Assembly: GCF_001687365.1 (NCBI RefSeq)
Contig: NZ_LGLV01000018.1
Span: 62,001 to 126,000, forward strand
Direction of reading: 5' to 3'
Source of the DNA: Pararhizobium polonicum
GTDB taxonomy: Bacteria > Pseudomonadota > Alphaproteobacteria > Rhizobiales > Rhizobiaceae
DNA length: 64,000 nucleotides
In this document: in pieces, positions 52,732 to 63,972 of the stretch
Layout of the letters: each line of letters opens with the position of its first letter
Position numbering within the stretch: position 1 is the stretch's first letter
The notes under the pieces: generated by a model
Told to the model about the DNA's origin: nothing
Seen by the model: the letters and a program-made list of their open reading frames with translations, nothing else
Database searches by the model: none
Translations under genes and position numbers: made by a program

Positions 52732-55700
52732 ATGCCCGCAAAATCGTATCCCTTTATCGACATCGCCGTTCACGAGCGAGTGCGGGAGCATTTTGCCAGG
52801 GGGGACGCCGCCGTCCTGTTTTCGCCGGATATGAGCCAGGTGCTCTGGTCGAATGGCGAGGGCGCCTCTCTGTTCGGCCTGCCATCGATCTATGACTTCA
52901 TCGACAGCGGTGCCAACCGCAACGACGCCGCCTACCGGCAGATGGACGCAGCCGCCGGCCAGCTAAGCCGCAGCGGCGACAAGCGGACCTTCCTGATGCG
53001 CATCGCCTCGGGCTTCCAGCGCGCTTCCGTCCATGCCTCGGTCGAGATGATCACCGTGCGGCCCGGCGAAACGGCCATCCTCTTTGCAGCCCCGCGCACT
53101 GGCAAGCCGCTTGGCCTTGAAGACCGCGCCGCGCGGATGATCTCCGGCTTCGACGATCCGGACACGCATATGGCCGTGCTTGACGGCGATGGGGTGATTC
53201 TGGCCGCCTCGCCCGGTTTCAGCGCGCTGTCCATGACGCCGCAGACATGCCGCTCGCTTGTCGCAGCCGTTGACCGTGACAGCGACTGGCTGCTCAAGCG
53301 GCCGATCCCGACCGGCAAGGGCCACCTGCCCGCCGCGATCGGCAAGCTGTCCGATAGCCCTGCCCTGCATCTGCTGTTTGCGGTCGAAACCATTCTTGGC
53401 AATCTCGATCCGGGAGCGGATTTCCGCGAGATCGAAGACGAAAGCCCTGCGGATATCGCAGATGAACCCGCCTTGTCCGTGCAGACCGCGCCGCTTCTTG
53501 CACCAGTGACCGTGCCGGACGATATCATCGACGACATAGAACAGATCGAAGAAATCGGAACGGACAGCGAAAGCTTCACCGATTCGCTGGATGACGCTGA
53601 CGCCGAAGATGCCGATCAGGGATCGGCTGCAGCCCTGACCGAAGCGCCCGAGGGTGATCTGCCGGCGCCGGAAACAGACGCACCGGGCAATGACGAGAAT
53701 ATCCCCGTCTCCGCGACGGAAGCGGAACTGCCTTCCGATGCCGATACCGTTGTGCCGGACGAAGCCTCTCCCGAAGCAGCGGAGCCGGGTTTGCTATCCG
53801 ACGCCCCTTTGGAACAGGTCACATCAGATGTGACCGAGACAAACGACGACGCCGAGGGCCTGTATCAGGACGCGGAAGCCGGTCAGCCCGCGACAGATGA
53901 GGCGGCCACCGATGTTCCGGCTGAGGCCGCGGCAAACGAAACGCTTTCGGACGAACCTTCCGAAACGCCGGAGACCTCCGTCGAGGACAATGCCGTACCC
54001 GCGGAAACCCTTTTGACCGAACCAGACGTTGCCACGGATATTGCCGATAATGCGGTGGAGGTGGTTGTCGAGGACGACGCTGCGCCCCCTACAGGTACGG
54101 CCGATACAGCCTTGGAGCAAACGTCTGGCGAAGCAGCGGTCGCAGGCGCCGCCGCGCAGGGGTTTGCCTTCAATCCCAACAGCCGGGCTGTGCGTTTCGT
54201 CTGGAAGATCGATGCGGACGGACGTTTCAGCGAGATTTCCGAGGAATTCGCGACCGCCGTCGGACCGATCTCCGCCGATATCACCGGGCGAAGCTTCACC
54301 GAGCTGGCGGAGCGCTACCATCTCGATCCCGGCAACACGATCGGGGACCTGCTGAAACGGCGCGATACCTGGTCGGGCAAGACCATCTTCTGGCCCGTCG
54401 AAGGCACCGGCCTGCAGGTCCCGGTCGATCTGGCGGCCCTTCCGACCTATTCGCGCAACCGCGAATTCGACGGCTTTCGCGGCTTCGGCATTGTCCGCGT
54501 TGCCGATACGGTCGATGACGAACAGGCCATGGGCCTGACATTCGGCGCACAGACAGCGGCCGAAAAACCGGTTTCAGACGAAACTGACGGCGCGGTGGTC
54601 GAGGCGGATGCGCCCCCCGGTGATGAGGAGACAACGGCCGGTGATGCTGCCGCCGCAGACGGCGAGACTATTGGTGACGGAGCAGACGCAGCTGCCGAAC
54701 ACGTGGACCCCACCTCTGACCTCGCGTCCGAGCTGCCGTCGCAGGAGCCGGACGACGACGACCTGTTTGCTGGCCTCGAAGACACTCTGCCCGCAGCGGA
54801 TGAACCGCCGGAAGACCCTTTCCGTGGCGAACGCCCGGCGCTGAAGCTGGTCGAGACACCGGGACGCCGCGCGTCCGACAAGGTCATCCAGCTCGACAAC
54901 CACCGTCCGCCGGGCACCGAGCCCCTGAGCCGCAGCGAACAGGCCGCCTTCCGCGAAATCGCCCGCCAGCTCGGCGAGAACTTTGGCAAGCGTCCGAATG
55001 AGGGCGTACCGGTCGCCAGTGAGCCGGCGAAGGCCGATCCGCTCGACGACAAGACAGTGGTGAAAGCTCAGGAGGCCGACAAGGATGACTTCGCCGGTAT
55101 CGACGATGCCGTGGTTCCAGCCGCCGGAGACGCGCTGCCGGAGGCGCCCGCAGCCATCGTACCTCCCCGCACCAGCGGCAGCAGCAGCCTGACGCCGGAG
55201 ATTCTCGACAATCTCCCACTGGCTCTGCTGGTTCATAGCGGCGACGATCTGTATCACGCCAATTCCGAATTCCTGAAGCTCACCGGCTATGCCACACTGG
55301 ACGAATTGCGGGAGGAAGGCGGCATCGACGCGCTTTTCGCCGGCGATGAGGACGGCCTGCTCGATTTGCCCAATGGCGCGCTGATGGTGATCCGCAACGA
55401 CGGCCAGCTCGTGCCGGTCGCAGCGCGGCTCCAGTCCATCCGCTGGGAAGACAAGAACGCGCTGATGATGGCGCTTTCGGCGGCGCAGACGGTATCTGCC
55501 CCCGCGGCCGTCGAAAATCAGCCTGCGGATATCGCCGAAGAAGACACGGACGCGCCGGAAATCCAGGCACTGCGCATGGAGACGGAAGAGCTTCACTCGA
55601 TCCTTGAAACGGCAACGGACGGCGTCGTTGTCGTCGGCGCGGATGGTGAGATCCGCTCGGTCAACCGCTCGGCCAGTGCGCTGTTCAACTATGACGACGG

Positions 55701-56688
55701 TGAAGTCCGCGGCAAACCCTTTGCCATGCTGTTTGCCCATGAGAGCCAGAAGGCGGTGCTCGACTATCTCGCCGGCCTTTCCGGCCACGGCGTTGCCAGC
55801 GTGCTCAACGACGGCCGCGAAGTGATCGGTCGCGAGGCCTCCGGCGGCTTCATCCCGCTGTTCATGACCATGGGCCGCCTCTCCTCCTCCAACGGGTTCT
55901 GCGCCGTCATTCGCGACATCACCCAGTGGAAACGGACGGAAGAGGAACTGCGCAACGCCAAACGGGCTGCCGAAACGGCAAATGCCCACAAGAGCGACTT
56001 CCTCGCCCGCGTCAGCCACGAAATCCGCACGCCGCTCAACGCAATCATCGGCTTTTCCGACATGATGGCGAGCGAGCATTTCGGCCCGATCGGCAATCCG
56101 CGCTATGTCGAATATGCCGGCGATATCGGCCGCTCCGGCCGCCATGTGCTCGATATCGTCAACGACCTGCTCGACATCTCGAAGATCGAAGCCGGCGAGA
56201 TGGATCTGGAATTCACGGCGGTGGAGATCAACGATGCGGTGTCGGAGGCCGTTTCGCTGGTGCAGCCGCAGGCCAACAGCCAGCGGGTGATCATCCGCAC
56301 CTCGCTTTCCGGCTCCGTGCCGAACGTCGTTGCCGACAACCGGTCGATCAAGCAGATCGCGCTGAACATCCTGTCGAACGCCATCCGCTTCACCCCGTCG
56401 GGTGGCCAGATCGTCGTTTCGACAGCCTATGAGGCCAATGGCAGCGTCATCCTGCGCATTCGCGATACCGGCGTCGGCATGACCCGCACCGAGCTGGAGC
56501 AGGCGATGAAGCCGTTCCGCCAGGTAACCACCGGCGCCCGCAAGCGCGGCGACGGAACCGGCCTCGGCCTGCCGCTGACCAAGGCGATGGCGGAGGCGAA
56601 CCGGGCACAATTCTCGATCAACTCGGCACCGAACGAAGGCACCCTGGTGGAAATTTCATTTCCGTCGCAGCGGGTTCTGGCGAATTGA
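52732..56688 (+). CDS. cbrA: PAS-domain sensor histidine kinase CbrA (PleC/PdhS family)
   Basis: A 1318-residue soluble kinase. A PAS-like N-terminal domain is followed by a long acidic linker (about residues 235-470, rich in Asp, Glu, Ala, Pro), a PAS-like domain from about 485, a second disordered stretch, PAS domains from about 820 and 948, and a HisKA/HATPase core with H1096 in VSHEIRTPLNAIIGFSDMM and the G box DGTGLGLPLTKAM. This is the DivJ/PleC/PdhS-type core that controls DivK in the cell cycle. In S. meliloti CbrA acts in that pathway. The ATG at 52732 is used; upstream codons are TTG. Conserved neighbours phaP and acsA support the name. Confidence 0.88.
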   Translation: MPAKSYPFIDIAVHERVREHFARGDAAVLFSPDMSQVLWSNGEGASLFGLPSIYDFIDSGANRNDAAYRQMDAAAGQLSRSGDKRTFLMRIASGFQRASVHASVEMITVRPGETAILFAAPRTGKPLGLEDRAARMISGFDDPDTHMAVLDGDGVILAASPGFSALSMTPQTCRSLVAAVDRDSDWLLKRPIPTGKGHLPAAIGKLSDSPALHLLFAVETILGNLDPGADFREIEDESPADIADEPALSVQTAPLLAPVTVPDDIIDDIEQIEEIGTDSESFTDSLDDADAEDADQGSAAALTEAPEGDLPAPETDAPGNDENIPVSATEAELPSDADTVVPDEASPEAAEPGLLSDAPLEQVTSDVTETNDDAEGLYQDAEAGQPATDEAATDVPAEAAANETLSDEPSETPETSVEDNAVPAETLLTEPDVATDIADNAVEVVVEDDAAPPTGTADTALEQTSGEAAVAGAAAQGFAFNPNSRAVRFVWKIDADGRFSEISEEFATAVGPISADITGRSFTELAERYHLDPGNTIGDLLKRRDTWSGKTIFWPVEGTGLQVPVDLAALPTYSRNREFDGFRGFGIVRVADTVDDEQAMGLTFGAQTAAEKPVSDETDGAVVEADAPPGDEETTAGDAAAADGETIGDGADAAAEHVDPTSDLASELPSQEPDDDDLFAGLEDTLPAADEPPEDPFRGERPALKLVETPGRRASDKVIQLDNHRPPGTEPLSRSEQAAFREIARQLGENFGKRPNEGVPVASEPAKADPLDDKTVVKAQEADKDDFAGIDDAVVPAAGDALPEAPAAIVPPRTSGSSSLTPEILDNLPLALLVHSGDDLYHANSEFLKLTGYATLDELREEGGIDALFAGDEDGLLDLPNGALMVIRNDGQLVPVAARLQSIRWEDKNALMMALSAAQTVSAPAAVENQPADIAEEDTDAPEIQALRMETEELHSILETATDGVVVVGADGEIRSVNRSASALFNYDDGEVRGKPFAMLFAHESQKAVLDYLAGLSGHGVASVLNDGREVIGREASGGFIPLFMTMGRLSSSNGFCAVIRDITQWKRTEEELRNAKRAAETANAHKSDFLARVSHEIRTPLNAIIGFSDMMASEHFGPIGNPRYVEYAGDIGRSGRHVLDIVNDLLDISKIEAGEMDLEFTAVEINDAVSEAVSLVQPQANSQRVIIRTSLSGSVPNVVADNRSIKQIALNILSNAIRFTPSGGQIVVSTAYEANGSVILRIRDTGVGMTRTELEQAMKPFRQVTTGARKRGDGTGLGLPLTKAMAEANRAQFSINSAPNEGTLVEISFPSQRVLAN

Positions 56689-56717
56689 CGCCAAGCGGCA
56701 GCCCGCGCAAAGCGGAC

Positions 56718-56746
56718 AAAAAAAGAGGCAGCTGATCAGCTGCCTC
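56718..56746 (-). terminator. strong terminator-like palindrome between cbrA and acsA
   Basis: A fully palindromic 22-bp sequence centred on GATC (56725-56746) is followed by seven T on the minus strand. It would end acsA read-through 226 nt after its stop, or a small RNA of its own. Confidence 0.8.
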
Positions 56747-56825
56747 GATAGTTGAATGCTAAAACAGGTGCTCGAGTAGGAGGGACGTCATGTCTGTTCC
56801 GGCATCTCTGCCGAAAGCCAACCCT
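56718..56825 (-). ncRNA. candidate small RNA on the minus strand
   Basis: Reading the minus strand: a GNRA-type hairpin (TTTCGGCA-GAGA-TGCCGGAA, 56797-56816), an unpaired stretch containing CCCTCCT (anti-Shine-Dalgarno-like), then the terminator at 56718-56746. This layout is typical of Hfq-dependent small RNAs. No clear promoter was found, and the same bases carry a small plus-strand frame, so confidence is low. Confidence 0.3.
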
Positions 56826-56873
56826 GACATCGGGCGGCCTCAAGTTGAGATCAACATGCGCTGCCATTCGTAA
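56790..56873 (+). CDS. possible small protein (27 aa)
   Basis: A frame starting MSVPASLPKANPDIGRPQVE with a near-perfect ribosome site AGGAGGG five bases upstream. It has no hydrophobic segment or known motif. The ribosome site is the only strong support; it competes with the minus-strand small RNA reading of the same bases. Confidence 0.3.
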   Translation: MSVPASLPKANPDIGRPQVEINMRCHS

Positions 56874-56971
56874 ACAAAACCTTTCCGCCGGACCCGCAAA
56901 TTTTACCCATCGGGGCCAAAGACCTAAGCTTTGGTTAATTCGGCAGGCCTGAAATCCTTAACGGCACCGTA

Positions 56972-58924
<1,953 letters not shown>

Positions 58925-58959
58925 GCCTTCCTCCGCTTCCCAAGCCAGCCTCTATATCA

Positions 58960-58971
58960 TGCTGCGACGCA
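58960..58971 (-). promoter_or_regulatory. operator candidate upstream of acetoacetyl-CoA synthetase (PhaR/AniA-like)
   Basis: On the minus strand TGCGTCGCAGCA; the core TGCG-A-CGCA (58963-58971) fits TGCR-N-YGCA, as at the phasin gene. It lies next to a TATA-like -10 region 36 nt upstream of the start codon. Confidence 0.45.
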
Positions 58972-59098
58972 AGATAAACAGGCCGCGCGGATGATGACTG
59001 TGGCAGTTGCGACATTTCCCTGTTCACCCGTTTGATTTCTCGCCGGTGAAAGCCTATCCAGAGGCTTCTCAAAACGATTGAAAGCGCGCCAGACGGCA

Positions 59099-60937
59099 AT
59101 GAAGCATCTCTTCAAAATAACCGGCGGGATAGACAGACTGCGCGACCTTCTCGCGTCACGCACGGTTGCATGGCTGGTGGTTGGCGCTCTCATCCTGACC
59201 GTTCTTTTCAAGGTGGCACTGCCATTGTTCATCTCGACGGCCAGCGTCAAGAGCAACATGGAGCAAGTGCTGTCCTCCTGGACGGGTGCGCGGGCAAACA
59301 TCGCCGGTGATCCCTATATCAGCTTCTGGCCCCATCCGGTCCTGACACTGCGTTCCGTCACCTTCGAGGGCGGCGATGCGACAGCGCCGGAACTGCTGGC
59401 GAAGGCCGATGCCATTGCCGCCGGTTTCGATATTCTCGCCGCGCTGCGCGGCGCTCCGGTCTTTTACGATTTCCGCCTCGTCAATCCGGTTTTCAAGGTG
59501 GAGCGCAGGGCCGACGGAAGTTTCAACTGGCGCCGCGCCGGCTGGATGGCCGATGCCATTGCCAACGCATCGGCGGCGACACCATCCACCGTTCGCGACA
59601 CGCCGATCGGCGATGTCGAGATCGACAACGGCACCATCGAGCTCATCGACCGTATCACGGCCAGCACGCATCGCATCAACAGCATATCCGGCTCCGTGCA
59701 ATGGCCAACGCCGACAGCGCGGATGAGCGCGCGCCTTTCCGCCGCCATGAACGACGAAAAGGTGGAGTGGACCATCACCTGCGACGAACCGCTGATGCTG
59801 CTTTCAGGCCAAAACAGCGCGATCCGGACATCGTTCAACTCCACGCCATTGACCTTCAGTTTCGACGGGATCGGCAACGGTTCGGCACGTCCCTTCGCTT
59901 CCGGACAGCTTCAGCTCGGCGCGAAATCAATTCAGGCGCTGTTGGCCTGGTCCGATGGACATGCACGGCCTGCGCGCTCCACCGGAGCCGTCGCCATCGA
60001 TACCGGCATGACGGTATCCGGAGAGACCTTGAAGATGGACAATCTCTCCCTGTCGCTGGATGGCGCCAATGCCACCGGCGTTCTCGATATCGCCTGGAAG
60101 CAGGAGAATGGTCCGCGTATCGATGGAACACTCGCTTTTGACCAGCTCGACCTGACGTCCCTGCTGTCATCCTTTTGGCCGCCTCAGCCACAATCAGAGA
60201 TCGATGCCTTCCACCAGATGGCACTCCTGAAGCAGGTCAGCCTGGATCTGCGCCTGTCGGCACAGCAAGCAAGCTATGGTCAGATTATGTTGAGCGCCGT
60301 TGCCGCGGGCATCATGGCTGAGAAAGGGCGCGCTTCCATCGATATCGGCGACGGCACCTATGCCGGCGGCACGCTCAGCGGCCGTATCGCCCTTGCAAAC
60401 AACGGCGCGGACGGCGGCCAAGTGCAATTTTCGCTCAAAAACGCCGATCTGGCGCCCGTTGCCGCCAGTCTCGGCCTGACAGGCCCCCTGCCGCTCGGCC
60501 GGGGTGTGCTGAGCGTCGATCTCTCCACCACCGAGCCGGTATCGACAATGTCTCCGGACAGTGCCTCCGGCGAAATCCGTTATGTGGTGAACAACGGAAT
60601 TATGGACCATTTCAAGGGGCCGGAATTCGAGCGGCTTGCTGCACAAGGCCGTCTGTTCAACATCAGCCAGGCCGGCGACGGTTCCTTCGCCTTTAACACC
60701 GCGGAAATCATCGCAACGCTGCGCAACGGCGTCGCGGAACTCGACAAGGCGGAGATCAAGGGCGAAGGAAGAACCCTGTCGCTTACCGGAACCGTTCCGG
60801 TCCGCAACGGCAGCGTGGCGCTGGCGGGCGCGATCCAGCCGGACGATACCGCGATACCCGCCGTCCGCTTTTCCGCCAGCGGATCCTGGCCCGATCCGGT
60901 CATATCACCCCTGCCGGCAATCCCGGCACAGCCATGA
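59099..60937 (+). CDS. AsmA-family protein
   Basis: A 612-residue envelope protein with one N-terminal membrane helix (TVAWLVVGALILTVLFKVAL) and a long beta-rich periplasmic domain. The N-terminal AsmA block includes WTGARANIAGDPYISFWPHP and LVNPVFKVERRADGSFNW; the C-terminal block includes GVLSVDLSTTEPV and GSVALAGAIQ. AsmA-like proteins are thought to move phospholipids to the outer membrane. ATG 59099 is used; TTG 59078 is an alternative. It is convergent to potI. Confidence 0.85.
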   Translation: MKHLFKITGGIDRLRDLLASRTVAWLVVGALILTVLFKVALPLFISTASVKSNMEQVLSSWTGARANIAGDPYISFWPHPVLTLRSVTFEGGDATAPELLAKADAIAAGFDILAALRGAPVFYDFRLVNPVFKVERRADGSFNWRRAGWMADAIANASAATPSTVRDTPIGDVEIDNGTIELIDRITASTHRINSISGSVQWPTPTARMSARLSAAMNDEKVEWTITCDEPLMLLSGQNSAIRTSFNSTPLTFSFDGIGNGSARPFASGQLQLGAKSIQALLAWSDGHARPARSTGAVAIDTGMTVSGETLKMDNLSLSLDGANATGVLDIAWKQENGPRIDGTLAFDQLDLTSLLSSFWPPQPQSEIDAFHQMALLKQVSLDLRLSAQQASYGQIMLSAVAAGIMAEKGRASIDIGDGTYAGGTLSGRIALANNGADGGQVQFSLKNADLAPVAASLGLTGPLPLGRGVLSVDLSTTEPVSTMSPDSASGEIRYVVNNGIMDHFKGPEFERLAAQGRLFNISQAGDGSFAFNTAEIIATLRNGVAELDKAEIKGEGRTLSLTGTVPVRNGSVALAGAIQPDDTAIPAVRFSASGSWPDPVISPLPAIPAQP

Positions 60938-60992
60938 ACGGGTCACATCGGCTTTGCCACAGGGCCTTCTAGAGGCCCTCCGCATCAGTTTC

Positions 60993-61808
60993 TCAATGAG
61001 CGAACGCCGCCTGCTCGTCCTTGACCCGCTGGATTTCCCGGCGGCGCGACACGACGGACGCAATTAGAACGCCCATGGCGACGATGCCGATCAGAATGGT
61101 GCAAACGGCGTTGATCTCCGGCGTCACGCCCAACCGCACCTGGCTGTAGATCCGCATCGGCAGCGTGGTGGCGCCGGGACCGGAGGTGAAACTCGAAATC
61201 ACCAGATCGTCGAGAGACAGCGTGAAGGCGAGAACCCAGCCAGAAAACACAGCCGGTGCGATGACCGGAAGCGTTACCTGCAGGAAGGTGGCGACCGGCG
61301 TGGCGCCAAGGTCCATCGCGGCCTCCTCGATCGACCGGTCGAAGCTCAAAAGCCGGGACTGCACGACGACGGCGACGAAGCACATGGTGAAGGTGATGTG
61401 GGCGAGCGTCAGTGTCCAGAAGCCGCGATCGAAGCCGATGGCGACAAACAAAAGCAGCAAAGACAGGCCGGTGATCACTTCAGGCATAACGAGCGGCGCA
61501 TAGATCATGCCGGAAAACAGCATGCGGCCGCGAAACCGCGTGTAGCGTGTCATGGCAAGGGCTGCCAGCGTGCCGAGAACGGTTGCCACCGTCGCGGAAA
61601 TCAGGCCGACCCGCACCGTCACCCAGGCGGCATCGAGAAGCGCCTGATTGTGAAACAGCTGAACATACCATTTGGTCGAGAAGCCGGCCCAGACAGTGAC
61701 CAGCTTGGATTCGTTGAACGAGAAGATCACCAGAAGCACGATCGGCAGGTACAGAAAGGCAAAGCCGAACACGATCGAGGCGATGTTGAAACGGGACCAC
61801 TTGACCAT
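60993..61808 (-). CDS. potI: polyamine ABC transporter permease PotI
   Basis: A 271-residue permease with six helices. The BPD domain shows VMPEVITGLSLLLLFVAIGF and the EAA loop SIEEAAMDLGATPVATFLQV. The ATG at 61808 has GGGGA upstream within the potH end; the longer frame from 61943 overlaps potH and is not used. It is the last gene of potFGHI and pairs with PotH. The polyamine type (putrescine) is inferred from order and similarity. A short hairpin lies in the 55-nt convergent gap to the AsmA-family gene. Confidence 0.93.
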   Translation of the reverse strand: MVKWSRFNIASIVFGFAFLYLPIVLLVIFSFNESKLVTVWAGFSTKWYVQLFHNQALLDAAWVTVRVGLISATVATVLGTLAALAMTRYTRFRGRMLFSGMIYAPLVMPEVITGLSLLLLFVAIGFDRGFWTLTLAHITFTMCFVAVVVQSRLLSFDRSIEEAAMDLGATPVATFLQVTLPVIAPAVFSGWVLAFTLSLDDLVISSFTSGPGATTLPMRIYSQVRLGVTPEINAVCTILIGIVAMGVLIASVVSRRREIQRVKDEQAAFAH

Positions 61809-61810
61809 GA

Positions 61811-62722
61811 CTATTTCCCCGCGCCGTCGGCTTTGGCCTGCGCATGCTGGAAGAACATGATCGGCACGACGAGAATGAGCAGAAGAATGGTCGCCACGGC
61901 CGCAGACACCGGCCAGTCGCGATTGGCGTTGAACTCGTTCCACAAGGTCTTGCCGATCATCAGCGTCTCTGAGCCTCCGAGCAGATCCGGAATGACGAAC
62001 TCCCCGACCGCCGGAATGAAGACCAGCATGCAGCCGGCGATCACGCCGGGCATCGACAGCGGAAATGTCACGCGCCAGAAGGCTCGGATCGGCGTGCAGC
62101 CGAGATCCTGTGCCGCTTCCGTCAGGCTGTGATCCATTTTTTCCAGCGACGAATAGATCGGCAGAACCATGAAGGGCAGATAGGAATAGACGATGCCGAT
62201 ATAGATCGCCCAGTTGGTGTTGAGGATGATCAGCGGCTGATCGATCACACCAAGCGTCAAGAGCAACTGGTTGAGCAGTCCTTCCGGCTTCAAAATGGCG
62301 ATCCAGGCATAGACGCGGATCAGGAAGCTGGTCCAGAACGGCAGGATGACCAGCATCAACAGCGTCGGACGGATGGTGTTGGGCGCCTGCGCCATGCCGT
62401 AAGCCACCGGATAGGCGATCAGCAGCGTCAGGAATGTCGAGACGCCGGCGATCCAGAGGCTGGAGATATAGGCCTTGGTATAGAGCGCGTCCTCGGTCAG
62501 CCAGATGTAGTTGTCGATCGAGAACTGCTTGATATTGTCGATGAAGCCGCCGATCCCGGACGCCAGGTCGAACACCGGCAGGTAGGGCGGCATGGCGACG
62601 GCCGTTTCCGACAGTGAAATCCGGATGACGATGAAAAAGGGAATGAGGAAGAAGAACAGCAACCAGGCATAGGGGATGATGATCACCAGCCGGTTGAACA
62701 GTGCCGATCCGAATTTTGCCAT
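61811..62722 (-). CDS. potH: polyamine ABC transporter permease PotH
   Basis: A 303-residue permease: N-terminal helix YAWLLFFFLIPFFIVIRISL, the periplasmic segment ending IWLTEDALYTKAYISSLWIA, and the EAA loop LTEAAQDLGCTPIRAFWRV. FVIPDLLGGSETLMIGKTLW is a typical PotB/PotH block. It follows potG by 4 nt and precedes potI by 2 nt, so the genes are tightly coupled. Confidence 0.93.
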   Translation of the reverse strand: MAKFGSALFNRLVIIIPYAWLLFFFLIPFFIVIRISLSETAVAMPPYLPVFDLASGIGGFIDNIKQFSIDNYIWLTEDALYTKAYISSLWIAGVSTFLTLLIAYPVAYGMAQAPNTIRPTLLMLVILPFWTSFLIRVYAWIAILKPEGLLNQLLLTLGVIDQPLIILNTNWAIYIGIVYSYLPFMVLPIYSSLEKMDHSLTEAAQDLGCTPIRAFWRVTFPLSMPGVIAGCMLVFIPAVGEFVIPDLLGGSETLMIGKTLWNEFNANRDWPVSAAVATILLLILVVPIMFFQHAQAKADGAGK

Positions 62723-62726
62723 GGCC

Positions 62727-63872
62727 TCAATCCTTCAGCACGACGCCGGCATTTTCATCGAAGGAAATCCAGACTTCCTGGTCATAGCCCAGCGGATCCT
62801 CGACGGCGCGCACGGCATTGAGCGACGAGGCTTTGACCACCTTGCCGTCCTTGAGCTTGACGTGAAAAACCGTCATGTCGCCGAGATAGCCGATATCCCA
62901 GATTTCGCCCTGCGCCGCATTCAGCGGCGCACAGGCTGGCTGGTCGCGGCCGACGCGGATCTTTTCCGGGCGAACGGCAAAGCCGGCCTTGGCGCCGACA
63001 GCCGGCGGCTCGTTCGAGGCGACGCGAACCGTGAAGCCGCTTTCCGTCGCGATCTCGACCGTGCCGTTGCCTGCGGACGAAACCGTGCCGTCGAAAATAT
63101 TCACATCGCCGATGAAATCGGCAACGAAGCGCGAGTTCGGCGCTTCGTAGATTTCCGGCGGGGTGGCGACCTGAACGACCTTGCCATGCGCCATGACGGC
63201 GATACGGTCGGCCATGGTCATCGCCTCTTCCTGGTCGTGGGTGACGACGACGAAGGTCAGGCCGAGTTCCTGCTGCAGGTCCATCAGTTCGAACTGGGTT
63301 TCCTCGCGCAGCTTCTTGTCCAGTGCGCCCAGCGGCTCATCCAGCAGAAGCACCTTCGGCCGCTTGGCCAGCGAGCGGGCCAGCGCCACGCGCTGGCGTT
63401 GACCGCCGGACAGCTGATGCGGCTTGCGCTTGGCGAATTTGTCGAGCTTGACCAGCTTCAGCATCTGGTCGACTCGCGCGGCGATATCGGCCTTCGGCAT
63501 GCCGTCCTGCTTCAGACCGAAGGCGATGTTGTTCTCGACCGTCATATGCGGAAACAACGCGTAGGACTGGAACATCATGTTGACCGGCCGCCGGTAGGGC
63601 GGAATGCCGGCAAGGCTCTGTCCGTCGAGGATGATTTCACCCGAGGTCGGCTGTTCGAAGCCGGCCAGCATGCGCAGCAGCGTTGACTTGCCGCAGCCCG
63701 ACGCGCCGAGCAGCGCGAAGAATTCACGGGGATAGATATTCAGCGACAGATCATCGACGGCGACGAAATCACCGAATTTCTTGGTGACGTTCTTCACCGC
63801 GATGAACGGTATGGATTTAGGGTCTGCCCAAGGGGCAAAGGAACGCCGGATACTGCCAAGTGACTTCATCAT
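62727..63872 (-). CDS. potG: polyamine ABC transporter ATP-binding protein PotG
   Basis: A 381-residue ATPase. Walker A is [20 protein letters not shown], the signature is [16 protein letters not shown], Walker B is LLLDEPLGALD, and the H-loop is VVTHDQEEA. The C-terminal TOBE_2 domain from about residue 290 (VRPEKIRVGRDQ) is typical of PotA/PotG. Two starts (63872 and 63868) are possible. It follows potF after a strong hairpin. Confidence 0.94.
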   Translation of the reverse strand: MMKSLGSIRRSFAPWADPKSIPFIAVKNVTKKFGDFVAVDDLSLNIYPREFFALLGASGCGKSTLLRMLAGFEQPTSGEIILDGQSLAGIPPYRRPVNMMFQSYALFPHMTVENNIAFGLKQDGMPKADIAARVDQMLKLVKLDKFAKRKPHQLSGGQRQRVALARSLAKRPKVLLLDEPLGALDKKLREETQFELMDLQQELGLTFVVVTHDQEEAMTMADRIAVMAHGKVVQVATPPEIYEAPNSRFVADFIGDVNIFDGTVSSAGNGTVEIATESGFTVRVASNEPPAVGAKAGFAVRPEKIRVGRDQPACAPLNAAQGEIWDIGYLGDMTVFHVKLKDGKVVKASSLNAVRAVEDPLGYDQEVWISFDENAGVVLKD

Positions 63873-63932
63873 CTATCCCCGAATGACATGCACACGCGAC
63901 CACCTTTTCATTCCCCGGCGGCGCAAAAGAAA

Positions 63933-63964
63933 ATTGCCCGGATTTTCAAGGATCCGGGCAATTC
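63933..63964 (-). terminator. intercistronic hairpin between potF and potG
   Basis: AATTGCCCGGAT (63933-63944) pairs fully with ATCCGGGCAATT (63953-63964), loop of 8 nt; the minus strand continues TTTTCTTTT. As with dppA/dppB, it probably limits read-through from the abundant binding-protein gene. Confidence 0.7.
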
Positions 63965-63972
63965 TTTTCGAC

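Noticed and set aside
54574..56610. A 678-codon minus-strand frame over cbrA
   Set aside because: Antisense to the kinase core with all its motifs; no protein-like pattern or ribosome site.
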